A stretch of 14,293 nt of DNA from Legionellales bacterium UBA5158 (GCA_002413665.1 DHXK01000123.1:1-14293), one strand, 5' to 3'; shown: positions 1 to 7,735, counted from the first letter of the stretch. Notes: generated from the letters alone by a model not told the origin. Translations and numbers: made by a program.

Positions 1-357
1 TTTGTGTTTACTTATAATGGAAAACCAGTAGGCAGAATGTTGCGTACAGCATGGAAGAAAGCGCGTATTAGGGCAGAGCTATCACAAGTGAGGGTGCATG
101 ATCTGAAGCATACATTTGGACGTAGGTTAAGGGCAGCTGGTGTTAGCTTTGAGGATAGACAAGATTTACTAGGTCATAAGAGCGGGCGTATTACTACGCA
201 TTATTCTGCGGCCGAATTGTCTAACTTATTAGAAGCTGCAAGCAAGGCTTGTACTGGAAGAGATGGGCCTGTTTTGACTTTGTTAAGAAGAATGGATGTT
301 GAAGGGTCGCGTAAAAGTCGCGTAGTCGATATCAGTTTTTGCAAGAAAGTTGTTTAA
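1..357 (+). CDS. Tyrosine recombinase/phage integrase, C-terminal part (truncated by window edge)
   Basis: This is the catalytic C-terminal end of a tyrosine site-specific recombinase, which cuts and rejoins DNA at attachment sites through a covalent phosphotyrosine. The frame is open at base 1, so the gene starts outside the window; the GTG at base 4 is probably not its start. Counted from that GTG, the visible boxes are HDLK at residues 32-35, LGH ending at His58, and the nucleophile Tyr67 in THYS. The usual HxxR box reads HxxK here, with Lys35 in place of the second catalytic arginine (codon AAG). The tail after Tyr67 runs about 50 residues and has no recognised motif. The stop lies 16 bases from the 3' end of tRNA-Thr, the typical position of an integrase next to its own attachment site. 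The family call is firm; activity is uncertain. Confidence 0.88.
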   Translation, partial: FVFTYNGKPVGRMLRTAWKKARIRAELSQVRVHDLKHTFGRRLRAAGVSFEDRQDLLGHKSGRITTHYSAAELSNLLEAASKACTGRDGPVLTLLRRMDVEGSRKSRVVDISFCKKVV

Positions 358-373
358 GTGCTTGATTCTACAG

Positions 374-446
<73 letters not shown>

Positions 447-487
447 TGATGAATCTTGAAGGGTAATAATGTATTCATGCGCGCTGA

Positions 488-516
488 ATCTTAGGCTAAA
501 GCACTTAAATGTGCAA
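488..516 (-). promoter_or_regulatory. Possible sigma-70 promoter for tRNA-Thr
   Basis: On the minus strand a weak -35 TTGCAC (511-516) lies 17 bases from a -10 TAAGAT (488-493). A GC-rich stretch GCGCGC at 479-484 follows, near the expected start point. A GC-rich discriminator is typical of stable-RNA promoters under stringent (ppGpp) control. The distance to the mature tRNA 5' end is about 35 bases. A short palindrome, GCAC-ttaaat-GTGC (501-514), falls in the spacer and overlaps the -35. Confidence 0.38.
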
Positions 517-562
517 CTGAAAAACCATAATTAAGCTCACCTTTAAATTTCTCGTATATTTC

Positions 563-591
563 TTTAAAAATCCACTCAAAAACTGTACAAT
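563..591 (+). promoter_or_regulatory. Possible promoter for ttcA
   Basis: A -35 TTTAAA (563-568) and a -10 TACAAT (586-591, five of six consensus bases) are separated by 17 bases. Transcription would start near 598, leaving a leader of about 36 bases before the preferred GTG start. The rest of the 447-621 gap holds the tRNA promoter and nothing else recognisable. Confidence 0.42.
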
Positions 592-633
592 TCAGCAACA
601 TTAAAGCATGACGCAGGCATTATGGAGATAAGC

Positions 634-1470
634 GTGACTAACAAAGAATCGGAAACAGAAAAAAAATTATTACATTACACGGGAAAAGCCATCGCCGATT
701 TTAACATGATTCAAACTGGCGATCGTGTCTTGGTTTGTTTATCAGGTGGTAAAGATTCTTATACGATGTTACGTATTTTGAAATTGTTGCAGCGACGATA
801 TAATAAATTTGAAATATTTGCATTCACCTTAGATCAGTCGCATCCGGGCTGGAATGATACTGGTTTGAGAGAGTGGTTAGAAAAAAATAAAATATCTTAT
901 GAAGTGTTAACTGAAGACACTTACAAAATCGTAAAAGAAAAAATCCCAGAAGGTAACACTTATTGTTCGCTGTGTTCGCGTTTGCGTCGTGGGATCATAT
1001 ATCGATATGCGCATGAAAATGGTTTTAACAAAATTGCATTAGGTCATCATCGTGATGACATGATTACAACTTTGTTGATGTCAATTTTTTATAATGGTGA
1101 AATTAAATCGATGCCACCAAAGTTATTGAGTGATAATAAGCGTCATATGGTTATTCGTCCACTGGCATATTGTCAGGAGAAAGATATTATCACTTATGCG
1201 CAAGAGCAAAAGTTTCCTATTATTCCGTGTAACTTGTGTGGGTCGCAAGATAATCTTATGCGACAAAGAACGAAAATGTTGATTGCACAACTAGCAAAAG
1301 AAAATCCAAAAATACCGAGCAATATGCTACATTCATTAACTAGTGTTAAACCTAGTCAGTTAATGGATAAGAGTCTTTGGGATTTTAAAAATTTGGAAAA
1401 ATTACGTGAAGACTATAGTGAAAATGTAGATCTGAATTTTGAAATGGCAAATGAAGAGTTAGCGTTTTAA
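634..1470 (+). CDS. ttcA: tRNA 2-thiocytidine(32) synthetase TtcA
   Basis: TtcA is a cytoplasmic iron-sulfur enzyme that activates cytidine 32 of certain tRNAs with ATP and replaces its oxygen with sulfur. The PP-loop SGGKDS, which binds ATP, is at residues 37-42. The CSLC pair (Cys111, Cys114) and PCNLC (Cys199, Cys202) supply the conserved cysteines of the Fe-S and active site. GHHRDD and the C-terminal PSQLMD stretch are also typical. The length of 278 residues fits the family. GTG at 634 was chosen because GGAG at 624-627 sits six bases before it. An in-frame ATG at 622 overlaps that ribosome binding site and has none of its own; it would add four residues. The gene diverges from tRNA-Thr and is followed after 23 bases by a broken gene on the same strand. 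Confidence 0.93.
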   Translation: MTNKESETEKKLLHYTGKAIADFNMIQTGDRVLVCLSGGKDSYTMLRILKLLQRRYNKFEIFAFTLDQSHPGWNDTGLREWLEKNKISYEVLTEDTYKIVKEKIPEGNTYCSLCSRLRRGIIYRYAHENGFNKIALGHHRDDMITTLLMSIFYNGEIKSMPPKLLSDNKRHMVIRPLAYCQEKDIITYAQEQKFPIIPCNLCGSQDNLMRQRTKMLIAQLAKENPKIPSNMLHSLTSVKPSQLMDKSLWDFKNLEKLREDYSENVDLNFEMANEELAF

Positions 1471-1493
1471 TTTTTTATTATGTGGGACATGAA

Positions 1494-2629
1494 ATGAAAT
1501 TTAGTTTTATTAAAAACGTATTAGCAAAATATAAAAAATCTAAAAGCTGGAAAATATGGGCCTCTGATTTATGGAAAGGGGAGCCTGATGCTAATGTAAG
1601 ATTATTACGTGCTTTTGTGGGGTCGATTCCTAAAGGAGATAAAAACCGAGAGTTATCATCTGAAGATCTTTGTTCCTTCGGCGCAACCAAAATTAGAACT
1701 CGTTAATCCTGTGAAAATTGATGAAAACCATTTTCCTCCACTTTCACCTAAAAATTTATTTTCTGATAAAAAAGATTACTTAAAAAAACCTGACGTAACA
1801 GATGTGATTGCGTTGAATCCGCAGGATTTTGATGATGGGATAAGTCATGCCTCCAAAAGAATGTAAAAACAGTGATAGTATTAGGAGAGATGACTCTTCA
1901 GCTCGTGAATTTTTTAAAAGCGTAAAATCTGTTTTACATGATAGAGATGACAACGCTTGCTCTGACATGTTGGAATGGATTGAGACAGTTCCTCAAGTAG
2001 TTATTGATCTAGCATTATTAATGCGTGACCAGCATGGCCGCACTCTTATTCATCTAATGTTAGAACGAAACCATTTCCAGCATTTATACAACAAAACAGA
2101 ATTACGAAATCGGCTACTTCATAAGCTTATTGAAAAAGCCAGCTTGCCAATCGATAAGATTGCAGCTCGTAAGGACAATCTTGGCACTACAGTTCTTTCT
2201 TCCATGAGCAAACTTTCGAACAAGTCTTTACATTTATTTATCAATAAAATCAGCGTAGAAAAATTAAATGAATTACTTTTTTCTGAAGATTTTTTTCTAG
2301 ACCTGTTTTTACATAATATCCGACGTAACCAATCTAATCCTGAGAAAATATTTGATGTTTTTGCTGAAAAAATAACAGATAAAAATAATTTTTGGCGGAT
2401 GGCAAATCTTTTTGGTGTTAAAAATCCTGAGGAATGGCTTAAGAATTTACATGAACCTTTTTTGCCATCTAAAGAAGCAATAATCTTAGCTCAAACTGCG
2501 CGTGATAAAAGAGAATGTGTATCTGCCAAGCAGTGGTTCTGGTCGCAGCCTAGTCCTGATTTAAAAGGAAAGCCAGAAGCAATAGAAGAATATACGGAAT
2601 TTACTTTAATACCAAAAATGAAAATATAA
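1494..2629 (+). pseudogene. Unrecognised gene apparently broken by two frameshifts
   Basis: Three overlapping reading frames follow one another on the plus strand. The first starts at ATG 1494, with GGA six bases upstream, and stops at 1706. The second is open from 1600 to 1866. The third is open from 1844 to 2629. Each step is a shift of one frame in the same direction. Removing one A from the run at 1641-1645 and one from the run at 1855-1858 joins all three into one protein of about 377 residues with no internal stop. The joins read IPKGDK-TESYHL and HASK-ECKNSD. The first frame encodes a basic, tryptophan-containing N-terminus. The third holds two ankyrin-like stretches. No family was recognised. 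Sequencing error in A-runs, true decay, or slippage during transcription or translation are all possible. Confidence 0.6.
1847..2629 (+). CDS. Hypothetical protein with ankyrin-like stretches (3' part of the broken gene)
   Basis: This is the longest intact piece of the disrupted gene, 260 residues from ATG 1847, two codons after an in-frame TAA at 1841. No good ribosome binding site precedes it, so independent translation is doubtful. Residues about 60-80 (DQHGRTLIHLML) resemble the start of an ankyrin repeat, and residues about 106-135 (KDNLGTTVLSSM) look like a diverged second one. The rest is helical in character and rich in Asn, Lys and Leu, with no signal peptide or membrane segment. The C-terminal third contains aromatic stretches (FWRM, KQWFW). 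Ankyrin-type repeats are common in secreted effectors of Legionella and Coxiella, but nothing here proves secretion. It converges with the next gene, with only two bases between the stop codons. Confidence 0.5.
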   Translation: MPPKECKNSDSIRRDDSSAREFFKSVKSVLHDRDDNACSDMLEWIETVPQVVIDLALLMRDQHGRTLIHLMLERNHFQHLYNKTELRNRLLHKLIEKASLPIDKIAARKDNLGTTVLSSMSKLSNKSLHLFINKISVEKLNELLFSEDFFLDLFLHNIRRNQSNPEKIFDVFAEKITDKNNFWRMANLFGVKNPEEWLKNLHEPFLPSKEAIILAQTARDKRECVSAKQWFWSQPSPDLKGKPEAIEEYTEFTLIPKMKI

Positions 2630-2631
2630 AA

Positions 2632-3354
2632 TTATTCTGCCCATAGTGGAACATATTTCTCAGCAAGACGTACTTCTCGATTATTCTCTTTCCATAAAGG
2701 GTCATAGGTTGATACTAATCGCCAAAATTTTGCCGAGTGATTCATATTTTTTGTATGGCATAGCTCATGAATGAGAATATGATCTACTAAATGTGCTGGC
2801 AAAAAAATGAGTTTATAATTTAGATTGATGTTTTTTGTACTTGAACAACTACCCCAGCGCGTTTGCTGTGAGCGTATGACAAGATTGTTAAAGCTTAACT
2901 GAGTTTGTTGGCTAATATAATTTAATCGTAATGTAAGATATTTCTTTGCTTCTTCTCTAATCCATTTATTTAATAAAAGAATGCTTTGTTCATCAGAAAT
3001 TTCGCCGCAGATCACAAGTTCTTGCTGAGGTCTCACCACGAATTTACATTTTTTATTTTTACCTTGTAAATAATATACTTGCCATCTTTGATTTAAACTG
3101 AGTAATTCTACAGTCTCAGGTATTTTCTTATCACACTTCAATGCAAGTTGCGTTTGTATTTTTGCAAGTTGTTTTTTAATCCAGTCTTTATTTATTTCAA
3201 AGATTTCAGGAAGATTTTTAGTGTTAAAACGTAAAGGTACAATGAGCTCTAATCCATGGCGTGCGGTGGCTTTTAATTTTACATGTTTAGCTCTAGGACT
3301 TTTTTTTAAGGTATAAGTTGGCGGCCATTCACCACCAACGATTAAATCTGACAC
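2632..3354 (-). CDS. YgjP-like metal-dependent hydrolase (DUF45 family)
   Basis: The zinc-binding signature of this family is present: His196-Glu-Leu-Cys-His200, followed by His206 and the FW pair at 210-211. RWGSC at 166-170 is the other hallmark. The length of 240 residues is normal. Family members were first classed as predicted metallopeptidases related to SprT/WLM; E. coli YgjP has been reported to hydrolyse UTP, so peptidase function should not be assumed. There is no signal peptide, so it should be cytoplasmic. The GTG start lies three bases after the stop of the upstream transporter gene, and AGGA inside that gene's end, six bases before the GTG, serves as ribosome binding site. This points to translational coupling in an operon with the transporter and HPt genes. 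Confidence 0.85.
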   Translation of the reverse strand: MSDLIVGGEWPPTYTLKKSPRAKHVKLKATARHGLELIVPLRFNTKNLPEIFEINKDWIKKQLAKIQTQLALKCDKKIPETVELLSLNQRWQVYYLQGKNKKCKFVVRPQQELVICGEISDEQSILLLNKWIREEAKKYLTLRLNYISQQTQLSFNNLVIRSQQTRWGSCSSTKNINLNYKLIFLPAHLVDHILIHELCHTKNMNHSAKFWRLVSTYDPLWKENNREVRLAEKYVPLWAE

Positions 3355-3357
3355 AAG

Positions 3358-4878
3358 TTATCCTGGAATCACAGAAGTGCGTTGATGCATGTTGATGGCT
3401 TTTTCATGTGTTAATCGCAGTATAAGGGGTATCGAAATTAATAAAATAATTCCGCCACAAATGGAAGTCCAACCTAATATCGCAAATGTATGGCTAAAAC
3501 TTGGATTCGTAACGAGAGGATCTATGCTCTGAGTCGTCCCCAAGGCCATCTTAGAGAAGTAATCAGACATGGTAGCAGCCACACCCGTTATCATGAGCCA
3601 GGTGCCCATCATCAGGCCTTGTAAGCGTATAGGCGCAAGTTGTCCTATCATTGCGTAGCCTATAGGAGAAATAAATAGTTCACCTACACTTTGTAAGATG
3701 TAACTGACTAATATCCAATTAAAATTAGAAAAACCTTGCGCATCGGCGAAATGAATTCCGATGGGTAAGATAGCAAAAGCTATTCCTATCATGATCAATG
3801 CAAAAGAAAATTGCAGTGGAATAGTTAGACGAGTTCCTCGCGCACGCATGGATGAAAACAAGATGCTGAGCAACGGTCCACCGATAATAATGACGATGGT
3901 ATTAATATTTTGTACCCATTGAGGTGCGATGATAAATCCGAGGAAATGCCTATCGACATTTCTATCAATGAAGAGTGTCAAACCCATGGGAGCTAATTGG
4001 TACAGAGTCCAAAATATAAGTGAAGTGAAGGCTAAAATCAGATAAGCCCACATTTTATTTCTAGCTTCAGCTTGACGTTGATTCATGGCAAGTACAGCAA
4101 TAACAATTGCCATGGTGATGCCTATTCCCATGATTAAGGTGTTACTGAAAAGGGCATGCTCTAGCAGCCAACGCAACGCTAAGATTAGGGCAATAATCAT
4201 AACAACACCCTTTAATCGTGTGTTGAAGCGCTTAGCTTTAGGGACTTCTATAAAGCTAGTATTAATATCACTGAGTATTTTCCACTTCCATCCTGTAATA
4301 ATGAGAGCAATCAAATTTCCTAAACTACTTAAGAGAAATAATTGTTGATAATCACTTTTTAATTGAAAATAACCACTGATAGAAAAGCCAACAAAAAAAC
4401 CCACATTCATACCGCTATAATTCCACAAAAAAGCGGCTTCGCGTCGATTATCATTAGGCTGAAAGCGTTGTGTGAGCATGCAGTTGATGCAGGTGACATT
4501 GAGACCGCTGCCGGTTAAGAAAGCAGCCAATCCCCAGAACAAGAATTGTGGAGTAGGGACTGAAATTAAAACACAACCTACCATAGAGCAGAGCATGCCT
4601 ATGGAAAATAAACTTCGATAACTTAAATAGCGTCCGCCTGTATAACCGCCTAACAAGTGTAAGGTATAGTTAAAAGCCACAAAGGATGCAGTAATGCTTG
4701 TGGCAACCGAATCACTTAAATGCAACCAGCTGGTAGTGTACAAAACAAGTGTAGAATAAAGAACGCTAAAACTTAAAGTAGAAAACATTTGAATAAAAAA
4801 TAGGGCACCAGCACCACTGGGCATGACGTCTGTGTACTTTTGGTAAAGTGATTTTTTATTGGTTTGGACTTCATTCAT
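3358..4878 (-). CDS. POT/PTR2-like MFS transporter, possible oligopeptide transporter
   Basis: The protein has 506 residues and is almost entirely hydrophobic, with roughly 12-14 membrane segments. The overall pattern follows the proton-dependent oligopeptide transporter (POT) family: a first helix ending LVLY (44-47), GGYTGGRYLSYR after helix 2, and NYSGMNVGFFVG in place of the FYxxINxG signature. The C-terminal half also fits, with SPIGYAMIGQLAP and LMMGTWLM. However, the ExxER motif of helix 1 reads QMFST at 30-34, so both glutamates and the arginine are missing. The FKPN lysine of helix 4 is also absent (LNVTCINC). The fold is likely retained, but coupling or substrate may differ from known peptide:proton symporters. 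AGGAG at 4890-4894 overlaps the upstream HPt stop and precedes the ATG by 11 bases. Confidence 0.75.
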   Translation of the reverse strand: MNEVQTNKKSLYQKYTDVMPSGAGALFFIQMFSTLSFSVLYSTLVLYTTSWLHLSDSVATSITASFVAFNYTLHLLGGYTGGRYLSYRSLFSIGMLCSMVGCVLISVPTPQFLFWGLAAFLTGSGLNVTCINCMLTQRFQPNDNRREAAFLWNYSGMNVGFFVGFSISGYFQLKSDYQQLFLLSSLGNLIALIITGWKWKILSDINTSFIEVPKAKRFNTRLKGVVMIIALILALRWLLEHALFSNTLIMGIGITMAIVIAVLAMNQRQAEARNKMWAYLILAFTSLIFWTLYQLAPMGLTLFIDRNVDRHFLGFIIAPQWVQNINTIVIIIGGPLLSILFSSMRARGTRLTIPLQFSFALIMIGIAFAILPIGIHFADAQGFSNFNWILVSYILQSVGELFISPIGYAMIGQLAPIRLQGLMMGTWLMITGVAATMSDYFSKMALGTTQSIDPLVTNPSFSHTFAILGWTSICGGIILLISIPLILRLTHEKAINMHQRTSVIPG

Positions 4879-4892
4879 GTGTTTTTTTTCTC

Positions 4893-5246
4893 CTATTTTG
4901 AGGCTTCTTCTATGAGCTGATGAGCTGCAAGCTCTAATTTTTTAAATGCTGAAGTAAGCTTCTCGGTTTTCTGTTTTTTTAGTATATGTTCAAAGTTGCC
5001 TATAGCATTTTTTAATTGAGTCACCCCGCAATAACTACAGGCACCATGAAGCTTATGAAGTCGTCGTGCAAGTTCTGTCAGATTTTGAACAGTTAGATTG
5101 TCATAAATTGCATTCAAATCATTTTGTAAACCGCTGATTAGTAAGTCTAACAATTCTGTTGCTAATGCTTGCTTGTTTCCAGCAAGTTTAAGAGCAATTT
5201 CCCGGTCGATTATGGGGAGATTCTGTTGATTCAAACCTTTGTCCAT
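4893..5246 (-). CDS. Stand-alone HPt protein of BarA/LetS type
   Basis: The 117 residues match a histidine phosphotransfer domain, a four-helix bundle that relays phosphate between receiver domains. The core RLHKLHGACSYCGV (62-75) closely resembles the E. coli BarA C-terminus (IHKLHGSCGYSGV), with His64 at the phosphorylated position. The leading PIIDREIALKLAG and closing LIEEASK also follow BarA. No kinase or receiver domain is encoded in the 142 bases before it, so it stands alone here. A full-length BarA/LetS kinase ends in exactly this domain and signals to UvrY/GacA/LetA. The gene lies downstream of relA on the same strand and 14 bases ahead of the transporter gene. It could be the detached end of a split kinase or a separate phosphorelay protein. 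The upstream gap shows no clear promoter or terminator. Confidence 0.88.
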   Translation of the reverse strand: MDKGLNQQNLPIIDREIALKLAGNKQALATELLDLLISGLQNDLNAIYDNLTVQNLTELARRLHKLHGACSYCGVTQLKNAIGNFEHILKKQKTEKLTSAFKKLELAAHQLIEEASK

Positions 5247-5388
5247 TTATAGTGCATCCGGTATGGCTGAAGGCGCAAACAATAAATGTGTACTATATTG
5301 GGGACATTGTAAAGTATTAGTAGGGAGCTAGGATTAAATAACAGTATGGAAATAGGCTTATTCTGAGTTCTTTACTGCTTTTGCATAT

Positions 5389-7566
5389 TCATACTCGATT
5401 AACAGATATCACTCCATGTAAGTGCTGAATTTCATGAAGAAGAGCGTTCAGTGAGGTAATGGCACTTATTTGTATGGTAATAGTGATAATGAGGACATTA
5501 TTTCGATTTGTATTAAAGTTGAAATTGGTGAGAGTAATTTTAGAATGGGCTAACAAAGTAGTTATTTCTTTCAGCAGCGTTTCACGATTATGCGCCCTGA
5601 TCAGTATATCAACATAATAAAGTCCCGAATGTTGTTCATTCCAATTCACTTCAATCAATCTATCTGTACCTTGTGCCGCAATAGTGATATTGCTACATTT
5701 TGCTTTGTGTATGGATATTCCTTTGCCTTGCGTAATGTAGCCTATGACGGCGTCTCCTGGGATAGGCTTGCAACATTTTGCTATGCGAGTTAAGAGCGAG
5801 CTAATTCCCGCAACATTCGTACCAGTATTGTTTGTGTCAATATTTTTATGGAGCATGACAGGAGAAGAATGCTTAACCGGTAGGCGTTCTGTTTCTAAAG
5901 CATGGGCTATTTGAACCGCCTTTACGTGTCCATGACCAATTGCAGCTAAAAAAGCTTCATCTGTTTTAAAACCAAAGTGAGTCATTAATTTTTGTATATT
6001 TATAGGAATGCGAGGGAACTCACGTTCTAAAATTCGTTTACCATTTTCTATGTGTTGGCTTTTATCTTGCTGACGAAACCAGTGTGAAACTTTAGCGCGA
6101 GCTCTGGCTGTTTTTAAATATCCAAATTCAATATTCAACCAATCACGGCTAGGTGTACCTTTTGGATTAGTTAGAATTTCAATTTGATCGCCGGTATTTA
6201 AGGTATAGGTCAGTGGGACGATATGTCCATTAATTTTAGCACCACGACAGTGGTTACCCACCTCGCTATGAATGTGATAGGCGCAATCTAGTGGAGTTGC
6301 ACCTTTTGCTAAATCAAGAATTTCACCAGTGGGTGTGACGACATAGACTCTATCTGAAAGAATTTGATCATAGGTAGAATTTGCAATGTCATCTTCATTC
6401 GCTACTTCTTTATGCCAATCAATTAATTGACGTAAGAAAAATATTTTATTTTCATAGTCTGAGGGCTTGAAGAAATTTTCTTTATAAAGCCAATGTGCTG
6501 CCACACCACGTTCCGCTTCTTCATGCATGGCCGTCGTGCGAATTTGTATTTCTAAATTTTTTCCATCAGGGCCGATCACAGCAGTATGAATTGAGCGGTA
6601 GCCATTTGCTTTAGGCGTAGCAATATAGTCATCAAACTCATCAGAAACATGGTTCCATAAATTATGTACTATGCTGAGAGCTTCATAACAATTTTCTAAA
6701 TTGGGAACCAATATTCGAATGGCACTCGAGTCATAAATATTTTTGTAATCTAAATTTTTTCTTTGCATTTTTGAATAGATACTATAAATATGTTTTGCTC
6801 TTCCACTAATGGTAGCGGAAATGCTTCTTGCCTGAAGTTTTTCTTTTAATTGATTGATGATAGTGTCGATTCGTTCTTCGCGCTGCGTGCGTCGCTCTGC
6901 TAAAAAAGTGGCAATTTTTTTATAAGTAGCAGGGTCAATATAATGAAAAGAAATATCTTCTAATTCCCATTTTAATTGGCCAATTCCAAGTCGATTAGTA
7001 AGAGGCGCATAAACATCTATCGTTTCTTGAGCAATACGCTGTCGCTCTGCAAGATTAATATTTTTGATTCCGCGTAATATACAAGTGCGCTCTGCAAGTT
7101 TAATTAGCACTACGCGAATATCAGCAGCCATGGCGAGGAAAAGTTTTCTGAGTCTATCAATTTGAGTGGGTTCGTGTGCTTTGCTTCCAGTTTTTTGTAA
7201 GCTTTGCACGACTTCCATTTGTTGAACGCCGAGAATTAATTTAGTGACGTCGACATTTAATTCTTTTGTGACTTGGTCTAATGAAAGCTTAGTGTGGTGA
7301 ATGCAACTAATCATAATCGCAGCACTGATGGCTTGTTGATCCATTTTAAGATCAAGCATAATTTCAGCCATTTCTAAACCTTGTTCAATACAAGGTTGGC
7401 CATAGAATGTTGTTAAACCTTGACTGGTTTTTTCTGCTAAATGACAAGCTTTAGAAATGAGCTCAAATGAGTGTAGATGAGAAGATATTTTGATTTTATT
7501 AAGCCAAGATTCAGTGTCAACTGAGCCATTCTCTAGGTATATGAACTTTTTTTTAACTGAAACCAT
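5389..7566 (-). CDS. relA: GTP pyrophosphokinase RelA ((p)ppGpp synthetase I)
   Basis: RelA makes (p)ppGpp from ATP and GTP/GDP when uncharged tRNA occupies the ribosomal A site. The N-terminal hydrolase-like domain lacks the catalytic HD pair (CIHHTK at 88-93), as in monofunctional RelA. The synthetase domain carries GRAKHIYSIYSKM (255-267), EFDD (310-313) and YRSIH (323-327). EFDD is the form seen in RelA-type enzymes, where bifunctional Rel/SpoT have RxKD. A TGS domain spans about 405-466, a Cys-Cys motif (AKCCKP) is near 598, and a C-terminal ACT domain follows. The 725 residues compare with about 744 in E. coli. ATG 7566 was chosen because MVSV matches E. coli MVAV; an in-frame ATG at 7605 would add 13 residues but lies almost at the predicted transcription start. 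The order rlmD then relA on one strand is the classical one. Confidence 0.95.
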   Translation of the reverse strand: MVSVKKKFIYLENGSVDTESWLNKIKISSHLHSFELISKACHLAEKTSQGLTTFYGQPCIEQGLEMAEIMLDLKMDQQAISAAIMISCIHHTKLSLDQVTKELNVDVTKLILGVQQMEVVQSLQKTGSKAHEPTQIDRLRKLFLAMAADIRVVLIKLAERTCILRGIKNINLAERQRIAQETIDVYAPLTNRLGIGQLKWELEDISFHYIDPATYKKIATFLAERRTQREERIDTIINQLKEKLQARSISATISGRAKHIYSIYSKMQRKNLDYKNIYDSSAIRILVPNLENCYEALSIVHNLWNHVSDEFDDYIATPKANGYRSIHTAVIGPDGKNLEIQIRTTAMHEEAERGVAAHWLYKENFFKPSDYENKIFFLRQLIDWHKEVANEDDIANSTYDQILSDRVYVVTPTGEILDLAKGATPLDCAYHIHSEVGNHCRGAKINGHIVPLTYTLNTGDQIEILTNPKGTPSRDWLNIEFGYLKTARARAKVSHWFRQQDKSQHIENGKRILEREFPRIPINIQKLMTHFGFKTDEAFLAAIGHGHVKAVQIAHALETERLPVKHSSPVMLHKNIDTNNTGTNVAGISSLLTRIAKCCKPIPGDAVIGYITQGKGISIHKAKCSNITIAAQGTDRLIEVNWNEQHSGLYYVDILIRAHNRETLLKEITTLLAHSKITLTNFNFNTNRNNVLIITITIQISAITSLNALLHEIQHLHGVISVNRV

Positions 7567-7614
7567 ATGATTGCCTAATTTTTTTATAGGTGTAATATAG
7601 AGCATTCTTTTGTA

Positions 7615-7620
7615 ATTATA
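7615..7620 (-). promoter_or_regulatory. -10 box of a possible relA promoter
   Basis: A perfect TATAAT is read on the minus strand at 7620-7615. No good -35 hexamer is seen 16-18 bases upstream; the best is TTCAAT-like. Transcription would begin near 7608, only about three bases before the ATG at 7605, which favours the downstream start at 7566 with a leader of about 40 bases. Confidence 0.35.
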
Positions 7621-7672
7621 GTCTATTTGCAGAGCCGGATTGAAACCTAAAGTGATAAATATTTTACTTTAA

Positions 7673-7678
7673 TATAAT
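7673..7678 (+). promoter_or_regulatory. -10 box of a possible promoter for the 606-residue protein gene
   Basis: A perfect TATAAT lies 57 bases before the ATG at 7736, but the -35 region is poor. Two copies of ACTTTA (7666-7671 and 7684-7689) flank the box at an 18-base interval. An activator-dependent promoter would look like this, but no known operator was recognised. Confidence 0.33.
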
Positions 7679-7735
7679 CAAGCACTTTACTTCTTTTAGA
7701 GTAGCTCGTGCTCGCAATTTAATAAAGAGATAAAA

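Noticed and set aside
1478..1690. Minus-strand open frame of 70 codons
   Set aside because: It is antisense to the start of the broken gene, and the plus strand has a better start and protein-like composition.
1780..1968. Minus-strand open frame of 62 codons
   Set aside because: Antisense to the broken gene with no supporting start signal.
4085..4348. Plus-strand open frame inside the transporter gene
   Set aside because: Shadow of a hydrophobic coding region on the other strand.
5590..5793. Plus-strand open frame inside relA
   Set aside because: Lies wholly within a confidently assigned gene.
7294..7302. Loss of the HD catalytic pair in RelA as a sign of decay
   Set aside because: Monofunctional RelA proteins normally lack it, and the EFDD motif confirms that type.
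7661..7690. Possible PmrA-type operator before the 606-residue protein gene, as seen for some Legionella and Coxiella effectors
   Set aside because: The two ACTTTA copies are 18 bases apart and do not match the tandem TTAA-based half-sites at about 11-base spacing.
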